Shown: piece after piece, positions 1 through 8,591 of the stretch
Layout of the letters: every line of letters begins with the position of its first letter
Position numbering within the stretch: the stretch's first letter is position 1
DNA from: a virus
Direction: 5' to 3' (one strand)
DNA length: 62,470 nt
IMG/VR virus record: IMGVR_UViG_3300034198_004474
Coordinates: 1-62,470 of that record
Program-made: the position numbers and the translations under genes
The notes under the pieces: generated by a model
Told to the model about the DNA's origin: nothing
Seen by the model: the letters and a program-made list of their open reading frames with translations, nothing else
The model's database searches: none

Positions 1-428
1 CAAATGCGGTAAGTATGCTCATTGACCCAAGTATGAAAAACATAAGTTCAAGACTTGGTAATGGGAATAAAGTTCGTAACTTCTATGGGAACATCATAGA
101 CCCTCAGAACGCTGAATTTTTAACTGCTGACACTCATGCATTTGCGGCTGGACTAATGTTACCTTCATCCGCAAACGATGCTCAAGAATTTGGTATTTTT
201 GATGGAGGAATGTCTGTGGAATATGCAATTTTTAAAGATGCATACACAGAAATTGCAAAAGAATTTGGTATCTTGCCAAGAGAATTACAATCAATAACAT
301 GGGAAGCTGTAAGAGGCAGTATTAATACCGACAATAGAACACCTTCTATGGTGAAGGACATAAATAAAATATCTGAAGAATTACTAAATAATGGAGAATC
401 AAATGAAAACAGAACAAATGAAATACTC
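1..428. repeat. Left copy of diverged 428-bp terminal direct repeat
   Basis: Bases 1-428 align without any gap to 62043-62470 (constant offset 62042). I count 39 substitutions, so the copies are about 91% identical. The first 67 bases and about the last 30 are identical and the differences lie between. In the shared reading frame only 12 residues change, mostly conservatively. The repeat reaches both window edges exactly, as expected for the overlapping ends of a circular or terminally redundant molecule assembled from two alleles. Confidence 0.9.
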
Positions 429-3400
429 AAAAAATACCCAATCAAATTCTCAAAGGGAGAATGGTCTAACAAACGAGGAATCGTGGCTCAAGCAACAGTT
501 CTTGGGGGCGATGAGGCTTTACAGCAAACAACCGACACAGGAAGAGGCACTACAGTACTTGGAAACTTACGAGGGCAAAATGCCAAAGTGGGTAGCAGAA
601 CTTCCACAGTAGGCAGTAATGAAATTAAATCTAAGCAGTCTAAAACTGAGGATGCTAAGTCTGCATACGAAACTAAACTTGAGGAGAACTTAGAACAGCT
701 AAGAGATGCTTATGGCAATGCAAGAAAGGCTGATACTGGTGTAAGAAAAATAAAAGAAGATAGCCCTACAAGCGTAGGAAACTTTATAAAAAGATTAATC
801 AACGGAGCAACGCCTGAAGCAGCTGCTGAAGCAAAAGCTAAGTTGGTAGAGATGCAGCGTAAGTATCGTAAAGAGAAAGCTGAAATGAGAGCAATGTTGC
901 CAAGAGAAAGAGGGGTTAATTTTGTAATCGAAAAGATAAGCAGAGCAGCAAGGAATGGCGATATAACACAAGATGAAGCAGATTTAGCTATTGACCTTTT
1001 AAGAAAGTCACCTAGTTTATTTGGCGACTTAGCTATTAGTATTACAAGTGGAAATAAAAAAGCTAATGGTGATGGTATTCAAGGGTGGTATCGTGCCGCA
1101 GATGAGTTAGTAAAAATATTCAAGAACCCTAAAGACCCACTAACGGTTACCCATGAACTACTTCACCACACAGAAAGATTTCTTCCACAAGAAGTAAGAG
1201 ATGGAATTATAAAAGAATGGCATGCACAAGTACAAAGACAGGCCGCTGATATTGCTAGTAAGCTAAAAACAGAAACAGACACTGACACTAGACAGCAACT
1301 AACACAGGCATTGCTTTACTTAGGTCTAGCAGAAGCAAGACAGTTAGAGCCAGACTTTTTCAATGCCATGGCTATGGAGAACATAATGAAGAAGTACTTA
1401 GCTGACCATACAGACAGTAATGGTAACTTCAACAAAGGTCTTGGTGACTCTTGGTATCAATTATACAATCCTTCTGAATGGTGGGCGGTTAATGCAAGTA
1501 AAATTTTTAGCGATGCAAAAAATAAACCAGCGTTAAAAACTTGGACAGATAAAGCAAAGGCATTTTATAATTATTTAATTGACAGTATAAAGAAAGTATT
1601 TAAAGGCAATCCAATAGCTAACGTAGAGAAAGGTCTAAAAGCAATACTAGAAGGAAATACTCTTGAAAACATGGAAGGGAATATGCTTGCCGACTCAAAA
1701 CAATCGTTAAACATTAAACAAAAAGAAAGTTTTGAAGAAAGAAATCAAATCAAATCTAAGCAATCAAGAGTATCTGATATCCTAAACGATACATTTAACC
1801 AAGAGGCTAAGAAGACAAAAATAGATAAACTAGACATAAAAGCATTAGCTAAGAAAGTTGTTGATATAGTTAAGTCTAGTAAACTATATACACAAACAGA
1901 TGATATCGAAAGAGACAATGCAATTATTGACTTCTTAAAGAGTAAGGGTATTGTTCAGAAGAGGGTCATTGAGCCTAGAAATAAAAACATAATTTCTGTA
2001 AACGAAGTTACGGCATTAAAAGACCAGATAAGACTAGAGATAAAGGCTGCCAATGATGGAGCTAAGTCTATTGAAGACGCAGTTAAAAAAATTGGAGAAA
2101 TAATAAAAGGTTTAGCTAAAGGGAAGAAGATATCTGTAACATCTGCAAAGGCGTTGATTAATAAGTTCAGCAACATGAACACGGCTAATAAAGACTCTGT
2201 AAAGAACGTGTTAGACTATGCCGAAAAGATATTCAACGATGCAGAGTACGCAGACAAGGTATCCCAAGTAAGGGCTTTAAATTCATTGATGAGGAGGGTT
2301 AAAAACAATGACAAGATACCTTCTCCAACTAGGTCAATAGGTGTTAGCTTTGCTAAAATAAACCCAGAGGCTGTGTCTGACATTGATGCACACTTAGAAG
2401 CCGCAAAGAAAATAAAGGATGCCTTAGTTGGGGTAATTGAAAATGGTTTAAGGTTAAGGAAGGCTATAGATGTAAAAGAGATGCTGAACTATCTTGACAA
2501 AGTTAGTGCAGAACAAGAAACCTATGACGAAAAAAATCCTACTGTAACTAGAGTCGTAGAGCAGCTAGATGAGAAAAAAGCTTTAGAGTACTTAGAAAAT
2601 GAGCATGCTAGTTTATTACAGGTTGTAAAATCTATATACCCTAGTGCTGTTCTAACAGATGCTGAGTTAGCCCAACTGAAAAACTTCTTGAAGATACCTT
2701 TAAGCGACTTTGAGACTATGGAGGAGAAGATAGCGGCAGTAGAAGCACTTGACCACTTTGCAGTTAATGGTGATATGGGTAAGATACCATTCCTTTTAAA
2801 CAACCAGCAGGTAAATGCAAATATCAAAAAAGGGGTAGAAGTAATATTGCCTAAACTTAAATCAGTTAGTCTAATGTGGTTTAGTGAACAGAAAGCTAAG
2901 ATAAGAGGTTGGGTTTATAATAAATTCCTGTATGGTAATACTATTGATTATAATAAGGAACTAGCATACTTCATGAATCAATCTATTAGAAGAATAGATA
3001 ATCTAATTGGTAATTTAAAAACTTATGAGGTATTTGACAATACGTTTAAGGCGATGGCTAGTGGGTATTCAAAATACATATTTAAAATAAAGTCAATGGA
3101 TGCTGATGTTATTTTCCAAAAAGTATTAGCGTCATTCAGGGGTGATATGGAGAAAGCAGTGAAGCATTGCTATAAGATGACAATGTATAAATTACAATTA
3201 GAGTATGAATCTAACATTGGTAATAAGGAAGTAATACCTGCAATTAAACATCTTAACGAAACATTAAACTATGGAAATTTAACTGCAAAAGATAAAGCCA
3301 ATTTAGAACAATTAATTAAAGATTTTTCTACAATAGATGCGACTACTGGGGAACAGAATATAGATACAACTAAAATATGGGATAGTTTTAATAAAGTAGA

Positions 3401-5639
3401 AAAACAAGCAGCTGTATCACTTGCTGAAAACTATGCAAAGCTAACCCCATACGCTCAGCATGTTGCGGTATCTCTTAGAAATGTTTCATTTAATCCAAGA
3501 GCAAATTACATGATGTTAAATGTCGTAAGTACTGGTCAATCTTTATCTGCTTTACCTCCAAGTGCTTCACAGGTTCTAACAGGTAGAGGGTCTACTGAAG
3601 CCCAGACTATTAACCCAAGAGACGGTAACCCTCATCCAATTTCTCTTGACCCGTATAATACATTCAATACTGCGAATAGAGATATTATGATGGACTATTG
3701 TTTATTAAATCCAATTAAAACTGTTGAGGCTATATTTGAGAAGTTAGTAGAAGATACAGCTGGGGATAAGCAAGCTAATGATGTTGCACTGTCACTAGCG
3801 TTTATATTTGACGAAATAACACAGTCTGTCATAAATAGAAGCATTGTAAATTCAGATAAGATAACAGATGGTATCATTAGTTATATAAAGAAAATAGGGG
3901 CTAGATATATGCTTTCTAGGCCAACAAAAGCCACAGGGGAGTTCTCTGGGAACTTATCGTATGCTATTACTAGGTATGGCGAAAATCTAATTGAAGGAAT
4001 GAAAAATAATTCCCTTCAGAGAAACTTTAAGTTGACAACAGTAATGGAAGTATTAAACAGTTATAGTCTTGATAGATTGTATCCACATAAAGGTGAGTCT
4101 GGAGCATTCTTAGACCCTAATAGCTTTGATATAGATGTAAGAGATAAGAAGCACTTTATTGATGGATTTAGTAATGTTGCGCAAATAGCATATTATAATT
4201 CTTTATTGAAGGCACAAAAAGGCGGAGAGTCTATTTCTGATGCATTGATGTCAGTCCCAGATTTATCTATTGGTAGATTTGCTTGGGAAGGAACATTTAG
4301 ATTAACATTTAAGAAAGAGACTGGATTGGATATCGATATGGATAAAATAGCAGCAAAAGATTATGATTATTTAGAGAAATATAAAGATGAATTAGAGAAA
4401 GCTACAACAGAAGCCGACAGAGTTGTTGCAGAGATTGCTAATACAAGAAACCCATTTGTAGGTATTGCTAAAGAGGGCGCTTGGAGAGGAAAGATGTCAG
4501 AAATATTAATAATTAATAACTATATGACATCATTTACAAAAACAGAAAATCAAAATGGTATTGATGCGGCTTATGCAGTAGCCTATGGTGGTAAAATAAG
4601 TAGAATTGATGGCATTAGAACAATAGCAGCAATACTAGTTCGTAGTGGGGTGTATAATGTTGTAAAATATAAAGCTCAGTTAGCTTTATTAGCTATAGGA
4701 TATGGACTTCTTAATGCTGTAACGGGAGGTAGTGATTCTGAAGAAAGACGTAGAAGAAGAGCTAAAGGGATATTAAAATATAATACAGTTGAGAATCCTA
4801 AAATTCAAGGAAGTATTACAGGCATAAAGGATGCTATTACTATGGGTAACGCTATACAAACATACGATAGTGCATGGTTAAAAAAGGCAAATCAATATGT
4901 AGCTCCAGAAGAATCAGCTTCACATTCATTTATGAAAGGCATGGCTCAGGCAGGAGCAGGTATTATATTAGGAAGAAGTTCTGGAGGATTTTATAATAGC
5001 TTAGTTACTGCTCCACTTGTTGAATACGCTAATGAAAAGTATATACATCCAGCAATATCATCTGACCCTTACAATAAGTATAGAGATGGTATAATGTACT
5101 CAAAAGTATATGACCCTAATAGACAAGACCCAGAACTTAATTTTATAGTAGATAACTCTGGAGCATTTCAGCCATTCATGAGAGCCTCAATATCAGCAGT
5201 AAGAACTTTTTATGATAGGTATGGTAGTGAGCTTGCTAAAGTTGAGAAGAAAATAGAAGACCACGAGAGGGGGGTATTGATGAGTAGAGAAGATGCATCA
5301 AGAGCTAAGTATGATGAATTGGTTAAAAGAAGAGATGCCTTGAAAGAAAAAGAAAAATCAATGAAAAGCATGACTTTGAAAAATATAATTGTCGGTGTAG
5401 GTACATCAACTGGAATATTACCAGCTGGGAAAGATATTGATTTTGTTGGAGATAAGATTCTTAAAGATGAATCAGTGCCGAAAGATTGGAATGAAATAGT
5501 AGAGAAGTTTAAGGAGTCACGAAACTATGATGAGGGGACAATGAATCGTAGAAATAGAAACTACAAAGACATGGTTCTCCCAGAAGTATATCAAAAACAT
5601 GTATCACAAGGATACCCAATACCAGCGAAGAAGCCTTAG
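3..5639 (+). CDS. Giant polyvalent protein, C-terminal part (gene starts at 53819)
   Basis: This frame is open from the left edge, so the first ATG inside it (position 15) is not a real start. Joined to the right-edge frame through the 428-bp repeat it forms the last 1,879 residues of a protein of about 4,620. From N to C it holds the end of the DNA glycosylase-like domain, a linker with the EIKSKQSK motif (621-644), a zincin-type HELLH motif (1152-1166), another IKSKQS motif (1749-1766), and then a long helical region with little recognisable enzymology. A hydrophobic stretch occurs near 4675-4730, followed by an Arg-rich cluster. The protein ends in AKKP inside a terminator hairpin. This organisation matches the known class of phage polyvalent proteins, often delivered with the DNA. 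Delivery here is inferred from the gene's place after internal virion genes. Confidence 0.85.
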   Translation, partial: NAVSMLIDPSMKNISSRLGNGNKVRNFYGNIIDPQNAEFLTADTHAFAAGLMLPSSANDAQEFGIFDGGMSVEYAIFKDAYTEIAKEFGILPRELQSITWEAVRGSINTDNRTPSMVKDINKISEELLNNGESNENRTNEILKKYPIKFSKGEWSNKRGIVAQATVLGGDEALQQTTDTGRGTTVLGNLRGQNAKVGSRTSTVGSNEIKSKQSKTEDAKSAYETKLEENLEQLRDAYGNARKADTGVRKIKEDSPTSVGNFIKRLINGATPEAAAEAKAKLVEMQRKYRKEKAEMRAMLPRERGVNFVIEKISRAARNGDITQDEADLAIDLLRKSPSLFGDLAISITSGNKKANGDGIQGWYRAADELVKIFKNPKDPLTVTHELLHHTERFLPQEVRDGIIKEWHAQVQRQAADIASKLKTETDTDTRQQLTQALLYLGLAEARQLEPDFFNAMAMENIMKKYLADHTDSNGNFNKGLGDSWYQLYNPSEWWAVNASKIFSDAKNKPALKTWTDKAKAFYNYLIDSIKKVFKGNPIANVEKGLKAILEGNTLENMEGNMLADSKQSLNIKQKESFEERNQIKSKQSRVSDILNDTFNQEAKKTKIDKLDIKALAKKVVDIVKSSKLYTQTDDIERDNAIIDFLKSKGIVQKRVIEPRNKNIISVNEVTALKDQIRLEIKAANDGAKSIEDAVKKIGEIIKGLAKGKKISVTSAKALINKFSNMNTANKDSVKNVLDYAEKIFNDAEYADKVSQVRALNSLMRRVKNNDKIPSPTRSIGVSFAKINPEAVSDIDAHLEAAKKIKDALVGVIENGLRLRKAIDVKEMLNYLDKVSAEQETYDEKNPTVTRVVEQLDEKKALEYLENEHASLLQVVKSIYPSAVLTDAELAQLKNFLKIPLSDFETMEEKIAAVEALDHFAVNGDMGKIPFLLNNQQVNANIKKGVEVILPKLKSVSLMWFSEQKAKIRGWVYNKFLYGNTIDYNKELAYFMNQSIRRIDNLIGNLKTYEVFDNTFKAMASGYSKYIFKIKSMDADVIFQKVLASFRGDMEKAVKHCYKMTMYKLQLEYESNIGNKEVIPAIKHLNETLNYGNLTAKDKANLEQLIKDFSTIDATTGEQNIDTTKIWDSFNKVEKQAAVSLAENYAKLTPYAQHVAVSLRNVSFNPRANYMMLNVVSTGQSLSALPPSASQVLTGRGSTEAQTINPRDGNPHPISLDPYNTFNTANRDIMMDYCLLNPIKTVEAIFEKLVEDTAGDKQANDVALSLAFIFDEITQSVINRSIVNSDKITDGIISYIKKIGARYMLSRPTKATGEFSGNLSYAITRYGENLIEGMKNNSLQRNFKLTTVMEVLNSYSLDRLYPHKGESGAFLDPNSFDIDVRDKKHFIDGFSNVAQIAYYNSLLKAQKGGESISDALMSVPDLSIGRFAWEGTFRLTFKKETGLDIDMDKIAAKDYDYLEKYKDELEKATTEADRVVAEIANTRNPFVGIAKEGAWRGKMSEILIINNYMTSFTKTENQNGIDAAYAVAYGGKISRIDGIRTIAAILVRSGVYNVVKYKAQLALLAIGYGLLNAVTGGSDSEERRRRRAKGILKYNTVENPKIQGSITGIKDAITMGNAIQTYDSAWLKKANQYVAPEESASHSFMKGMAQAGAGIILGRSSGGFYNSLVTAPLVEYANEKYIHPAISSDPYNKYRDGIMYSKVYDPNRQDPELNFIVDNSGAFQPFMRASISAVRTFYDRYGSELAKVEKKIEDHERGVLMSREDASRAKYDELVKRRDALKEKEKSMKSMTLKNIIVGVGTSTGILPAGKDIDFVGDKILKDESVPKDWNEIVEKFKESRNYDEGTMNRRNRNYKDMVLPEVYQKHVSQGYPIPAKKP
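1090..1260 (+). other. Second zincin-like metallopeptidase motif in the giant protein
   Basis: Within the giant protein the sequence THELLHHTERF gives a canonical HExxH zinc-binding and catalytic motif at 1152-1166. It is preceded by an amphipathic segment (WYRAADELVKIFKN) and followed by an acidic helical region that could supply the third zinc ligand. HExxH domains are recurrent modules of phage polyvalent proteins. Substrate and activity are unknown; self-processing or attack on host proteins are both possible. Confidence 0.55.
3500..4800 (+). other. C-terminal helical region of the giant protein
   Basis: This stretch encodes an alpha-helical segment of several hundred residues with a Pro/Ser/Thr-containing loop (NPRDGNPHPISLDPYN near 3610-3660). 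A hydrophobic segment rich in Ala, Leu and Gly (4675-4730) follows, then a basic RRRRRA cluster. It resembles the large polyvalent protein-associated helical domains found at the C-terminus of such proteins, but I cannot assign a particular family. A membrane or DNA-contact role is only suggested by composition. Confidence 0.35.
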
Positions 5640-5651
5640 GGTTTCTTTGCT
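5624..5651. terminator. Bidirectional hairpin overlapping two convergent stop codons
   Basis: A 12-bp stem (5624-5635 with 5640-5651, two G-T wobbles) closes a four-base loop containing both the TAG stop of the rightward giant gene and the TAA stop of the leftward gene. It lies at the junction of two convergent transcription units and would act on both strands. Because the stem is nearly palindromic, both proteins end in the same residues, AKKP. No long T-tract follows, so termination efficiency is uncertain. Confidence 0.6.
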
Positions 5652-5821
5652 TGGTACCTCTCTGATAGTATGGATAGTTTCTTTTGTAGGATAGATATCG
5701 ACTTCAGCAATGCCTTGTCGTCTAGGTCTGCCAGTGACTCGTATATGCAGTCAGTGCTTGCGTTAATCTCTGCCATCTCTGCGTTTACCCAGTTGATAAA
5801 TTTGTCCATGTGTTTATTCAT
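5636..5821 (-). CDS. Small acidic helical protein, last gene of the leftward block
   Basis: A 61-residue protein with no recognised family, predicted mostly helical, with a heptad-like C-terminal half (LLKSISILQKKLSIL). Its stop overlaps that of the giant gene in the opposite direction. It lies two bases downstream of the preceding leftward gene, so it is probably the distal cistron of that operon. Starts at residue 1 or at the internal Met 5 are both possible. Confidence 0.6.
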   Translation of the reverse strand: MNKHMDKFINWVNAEMAEINASTDCIYESLADLDDKALLKSISILQKKLSILSERYQAKKP

Positions 5822-5822
5822 A

Positions 5823-6248
5823 CTACAAAATTATCTCTTTATTGTAAATGTTAGCATATCCTTTTGGTAAAATTATGTTATTAAGCTTTATTACCTCTTT
5901 GAATAGATAGGCAAAGTATCTCCTATCATACGTCTTCCTTGACGTTCCAAATGGTGACAATAGGAATGTTATATGCGGATGTTTTTTAGCGAAAGAAATA
6001 AACCTTTTGATATGCTTCTTCACAATCATAGGGTGTAGTCTATGGAACCTATGGGTAGAGTATGTAGGTATGCCATATCCTCTACCTGATAGTTTGTTTA
6101 TGGCACCGTATGCTACCCCGTATGATATCGCCTTCTTCCCTTGTGGGAGGTCGTGGTTCCCATCGTTGTCTGTCTCGAATACTAGCACCTCTGAGTTCTT
6201 TAGCCTGCGTATTTCTTTCGGTAGTATTCTGCTTGCTGGTATTATCAT
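5823..6248 (-). CDS. A1S_2505-like phage non-structural protein (divergent)
   Basis: A 141-residue protein. The pattern VLVFETDNDGNHDLPQGKKA, followed by a Gly-rich GRGYGIPTYST, then an HP...FLLSPFGTS stretch and a C-terminal N..LPKGYAN, matches the layout of the widespread A1S_2505-type phage family. In that family, as I recall it, an N-terminal VFVFGSN-type motif is followed by GxGxG..YAIPT and an F.VT.IG segment. Several usual positions differ here (ETD for GSN), so this is a divergent member. The family role is unknown. The start overlaps the preceding gene by four bases, suggesting coupled translation. Confidence 0.5.
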   Translation of the reverse strand: MIIPASRILPKEIRRLKNSEVLVFETDNDGNHDLPQGKKAISYGVAYGAINKLSGRGYGIPTYSTHRFHRLHPMIVKKHIKRFISFAKKHPHITFLLSPFGTSRKTYDRRYFAYLFKEVIKLNNIILPKGYANIYNKEIIL

Positions 6249-6664
6249 ACCTCCCTACTGATTAAGTCTGATTTAAAAATATTTGTGGTAAGCGTGTTCC
6301 ATAGTGGCTTATTAAAGTGTCTCAGGTTGATACATGCACCAATCGTGCTAAGGCTATCTATACCTACGATTACCATTGCCTTAAACAAGTCGTGACAATT
6401 ATTCACGGCATCAATTAGGTTTACTTGCGATTGGCCATACTTATTAAACTTTAAATAGAATGTTTCTAAGACTGGCCTGAGTTGCTTTAGCTTTACCTTC
6501 AATTCTTTCTGAACCAATGGCTTGCCGAATACCGTAACCCTTTCGTCTCCCATTAAGTCTAGCGTTGCCTCTAGTGCTAACGCTTGGATGTATGCCAGCT
6601 GTAAAATCTTATCTCTGTTTGTTTCGTCAAACTGTGCCTCTGGTATCTCTACTTCTCTTAACAT
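6245..6664 (-). CDS. Hypothetical helical protein
   Basis: A 139-residue protein with a helical N-terminal half (residues 15-75) containing a KELKVKLKQLRPVLETFYLKF stretch and a hydrophobic middle (AMVIVGIDSLSTIGACI). No family was recognised. It overlaps the DnaA-like gene upstream by seven bases and the A1S_2505-like gene downstream by four. It is therefore embedded in the replication operon and may act with the DnaA-like protein; this is inference from position only. Confidence 0.75.
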   Translation of the reverse strand: MLREVEIPEAQFDETNRDKILQLAYIQALALEATLDLMGDERVTVFGKPLVQKELKVKLKQLRPVLETFYLKFNKYGQSQVNLIDAVNNCHDLFKAMVIVGIDSLSTIGACINLRHFNKPLWNTLTTNIFKSDLISREV

Positions 6665-7011
6665 GTTGGAACTGGGTGTGGTGTTAGTGTTATACTTTTA
6701 CTTCTTACCATTAAGTAAGAATTTATTTTTTCTTTAGCTGCAAAGTATAACGCAGACTCTGATGGCTGCATATCCCTAGTGCTGATAAAGTCATCCATAG
6801 TTTGAACTCCGTGTATAATACTTGAGTGGTGTCTTCCGCCTAGCATCATGCCAATAGTCGCAAGACTATCATTTGTATACTCCCTTGAAAGTTTCATCAT
6901 CGCAAATCTAGGGTATATTATTTCTTGTTTCCTAGATGAGCCGACTATTTTCTCTATTGGCTCGTTAGATAGTTCGCTAACTATCTCTAATATTTTTTCT
7001 GATGTTATCAT
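6658..7011 (-). CDS. DnaA domain IV-like DNA-binding protein
   Basis: A 117-residue protein resembling only the C-terminal DNA-binding domain of the bacterial initiator DnaA. The helix-turn-helix signature is clear at residues 58-68 (GGRHHSSIIHG, compare GGRDHSTVxHA in DnaA). The preceding basic helix contains YPRFAMMKLSRE, in the place where DnaA has its conserved R..AM.L.R stretch. No AAA+ domain is present. It probably binds DnaA-box-like sites in the phage origin or competes with host DnaA. The start follows an A/T-rich leader typical of this operon. Confidence 0.8.
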   Translation of the reverse strand: MITSEKILEIVSELSNEPIEKIVGSSRKQEIIYPRFAMMKLSREYTNDSLATIGMMLGGRHHSSIIHGVQTMDDFISTRDMQPSESALYFAAKEKINSYLMVRSKSITLTPHPVPTC

Positions 7012-7066
7012 AATTTTGTCAAGTTATATTTTTACTTTTTTAATTATTTTGTCAAGTTGATTGTAA

Positions 7067-7210
7067 TTAGTTGATAATGTTAGCATAATAGTTTGGTTTT
7101 GTTTCGGCAATAAAGTAGTTAGCAGAAATGCCTTGCTGCTCGTTTTTAATTGAAGTACCGTGAAGGAAAAACAAAAAGAAAAAAGCCACCACACTTTTAA
7201 AATTCTTCAT
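7067..7210 (-). CDS. Small signal-peptide or membrane protein (47 aa)
   Basis: The frame has ATG at 7208-7210 and TAA at 7067-7069. It begins MKNFKSVVAFFFLFFLHGTS: a basic N-terminus, a Phe/Leu-rich hydrophobic core and a small-residue stretch, as in a Sec signal peptide or a single membrane anchor. The remaining 27 residues are polar. It overlaps the end of the PP-loop gene by 14 bases in the same direction, consistent with coupled expression. A lysis accessory or envelope protein is possible. It is real only if the short frame is translated. Confidence 0.5.
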   Translation of the reverse strand: MKNFKSVVAFFFLFFLHGTSIKNEQQGISANYFIAETKPNYYANIIN

Positions 7211-8084
7211 TTTGATAATTGATTTCATTTTTAGTTTCACTTTTTGGCGTTAAAATATCTAATCCACAAAATCCATTACAATCGAATAATGGTTTTACTT
7301 CTTGTGGTTTCATATCATCTAAGCATTTCAATTCAGGGTAGTCGGAATGTTTCTTTAAAAATATTAATTGCTTCCATTTAATACCAGTTTCAGAAACTAC
7401 TTTTTTAGCTTCATTGCTTTGGTCTTTTAACATCGTTACAGGCTCTCCTCGTAAACCCGTAAGTTTGTGTTCCATATCTGCCATAGCTTCAAACTTATCT
7501 GGAAAATCTCTTTTCATTTTTTGCCAATATCCAATACCTCCTTGAACACAACCTGTTTTAAAACAGTTATTGTTTCTAAAACCTAATTGATACATCTTAG
7601 GTATTTCAACCCCTGCTTCTTGTACAATTCTTAAGCAATCATCTTTATCATAACCCATCATTAAAAGCGGATAAATACCATTAGCTTTTTTTATTTTAGA
7701 TAAACTTAAAGCCCTATTGAACTCACTTTTATCAAACTCAAATCCAAATACTTGATAATCGTATTCATTTTCTTTTTGCCATTTTTCTCTAACTCTTCTT
7801 TTAAGTTGCGTTGAGCAAATCGCCCCAGTAGATACATTTAATGATTCGTGAGTTATCCACACATCTTGTATGCTTTGATAATCTTTTCCTATTTCAGTAA
7901 TTACCTCAATAGTTTTACCATACCACTTTTCACAATCATTTTTAAATCTGTATGTGTCATCGTCTTCGTTTTTAGTATCAATCATAATTACTCTACAATT
8001 TTTTTCACCAAATAAATCTAATGCAACTTTACAAGCTACGGCAGATGTAATACCACCACTCCACCAACAAATAACTTTCTTCAT
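7197..8084 (-). CDS. PP-loop ATPase, PAPS reductase-like family
   Basis: A 295-residue protein of the N-type ATP pyrophosphatase superfamily. The PP-loop SGGITSA lies at residues 9-15. A Cys pair (CFKTGCVQGG, residues about 174-183) and a C-terminal CNGFCG motif could bind metal or a cluster, as in phage PAPS reductase-like and DndC-like proteins. The reaction probably involves adenylation and sulfur or base chemistry on nucleotide or nucleic acid; sulfate assimilation is unlikely for a lone phage gene. Its start overlaps the stop of the deoxyribosyltransferase-like gene by four bases, so the two are probably coupled. Both genes look more AT-rich than their neighbours, which hints at transfer. 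Confidence 0.75.
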   Translation of the reverse strand: MKKVICWWSGGITSAVACKVALDLFGEKNCRVIMIDTKNEDDDTYRFKNDCEKWYGKTIEVITEIGKDYQSIQDVWITHESLNVSTGAICSTQLKRRVREKWQKENEYDYQVFGFEFDKSEFNRALSLSKIKKANGIYPLLMMGYDKDDCLRIVQEAGVEIPKMYQLGFRNNNCFKTGCVQGGIGYWQKMKRDFPDKFEAMADMEHKLTGLRGEPVTMLKDQSNEAKKVVSETGIKWKQLIFLKKHSDYPELKCLDDMKPQEVKPLFDCNGFCGLDILTPKSETKNEINYQNEEF

Positions 8085-8485
8085 ATTCCAAATGATTTTA
8101 AATAGTTCACTCCACTTTCTAAATCCTCAAATACAATATCAGAAACCTGCGTTATAAATGATAAGTAGGTGTCTTTGATTGTTTCGTGGTTAGGTTCTAA
8201 AATTGTAATTACAGTTTTGCCTAATCCTTTTGCAAATCCAGATTCACAACATAATCCTATACAGCTTGTATTTGTTCTTTCAACATACACAAATAGAATA
8301 TCGCATTGCTTAATAAAATGCAAATCCCACTTCCCGTATTCGTTTATATTCATTACAATTCGTTCTCCGTTCTTAAATTCTTTATCCTTTGGGTTTATCC
8401 ATTGGAAATTATCAGAACACTTTTTAACTTCGTTTGCCCAGTCGGTTTTAAAGCCACCTGCTAAGTATATTTTTTGTTTTGCCAT
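8081..8485 (-). CDS. Nucleoside 2-deoxyribosyltransferase-like protein
   Basis: A 134-residue protein with the Rossmann-like fold of this family. It opens KIYLAGGF, followed by an aromatic/basic stretch. A central D-I-L-F-V-Y-V strand comes next, then a small-residue segment with an acidic residue (GLCCESGFAKGLGKTVI), where the catalytic Glu of the family lies in a G..(V/C)E.G-type context. Such enzymes exchange bases on deoxynucleosides. Coupled to the PP-loop enzyme, it could supply or remove a modified nucleotide, or act on a nucleotide signal. The function is inferred from fold only. Confidence 0.65.
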   Translation of the reverse strand: MAKQKIYLAGGFKTDWANEVKKCSDNFQWINPKDKEFKNGERIVMNINEYGKWDLHFIKQCDILFVYVERTNTSCIGLCCESGFAKGLGKTVITILEPNHETIKDTYLSFITQVSDIVFEDLESGVNYLKSFGI

Positions 8486-8495
8486 CGCTTATTTT

Positions 8496-8591
8496 TTAGT
8501 TTATGTTTAGGTTAATACTGCTTATGTGAATACACGCTGCTGATAGTAGTAGCGCAATAACTATTATTATTGCTTCTTTATGGTTTCTCAT
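8496..8591 (-). CDS. Tiny membrane peptide (31 aa)
   Basis: ATG at 8589-8591 directly abuts the stop of the helicase gene upstream in the same direction; TAA is at 8496-8498. The peptide is a short basic/polar N-terminus, a strongly hydrophobic run (AIIIVIALLLSAAC) and a short polar tail. It could be a one-pass membrane peptide. The Cys after SAA is only a weak lipobox because Leu is missing at -3. Function unknown. Confidence 0.4.
   Translation of the reverse strand: MRNHKEAIIIVIALLLSAACIHISSINLNIN

Noticed and set aside
391-612. 73-codon plus-strand frame inside the giant gene
   Set aside because: It overlaps the conserved giant frame, has no independent promoter, and its start lies in the diverged terminal repeat where the other frame is the one under selection.
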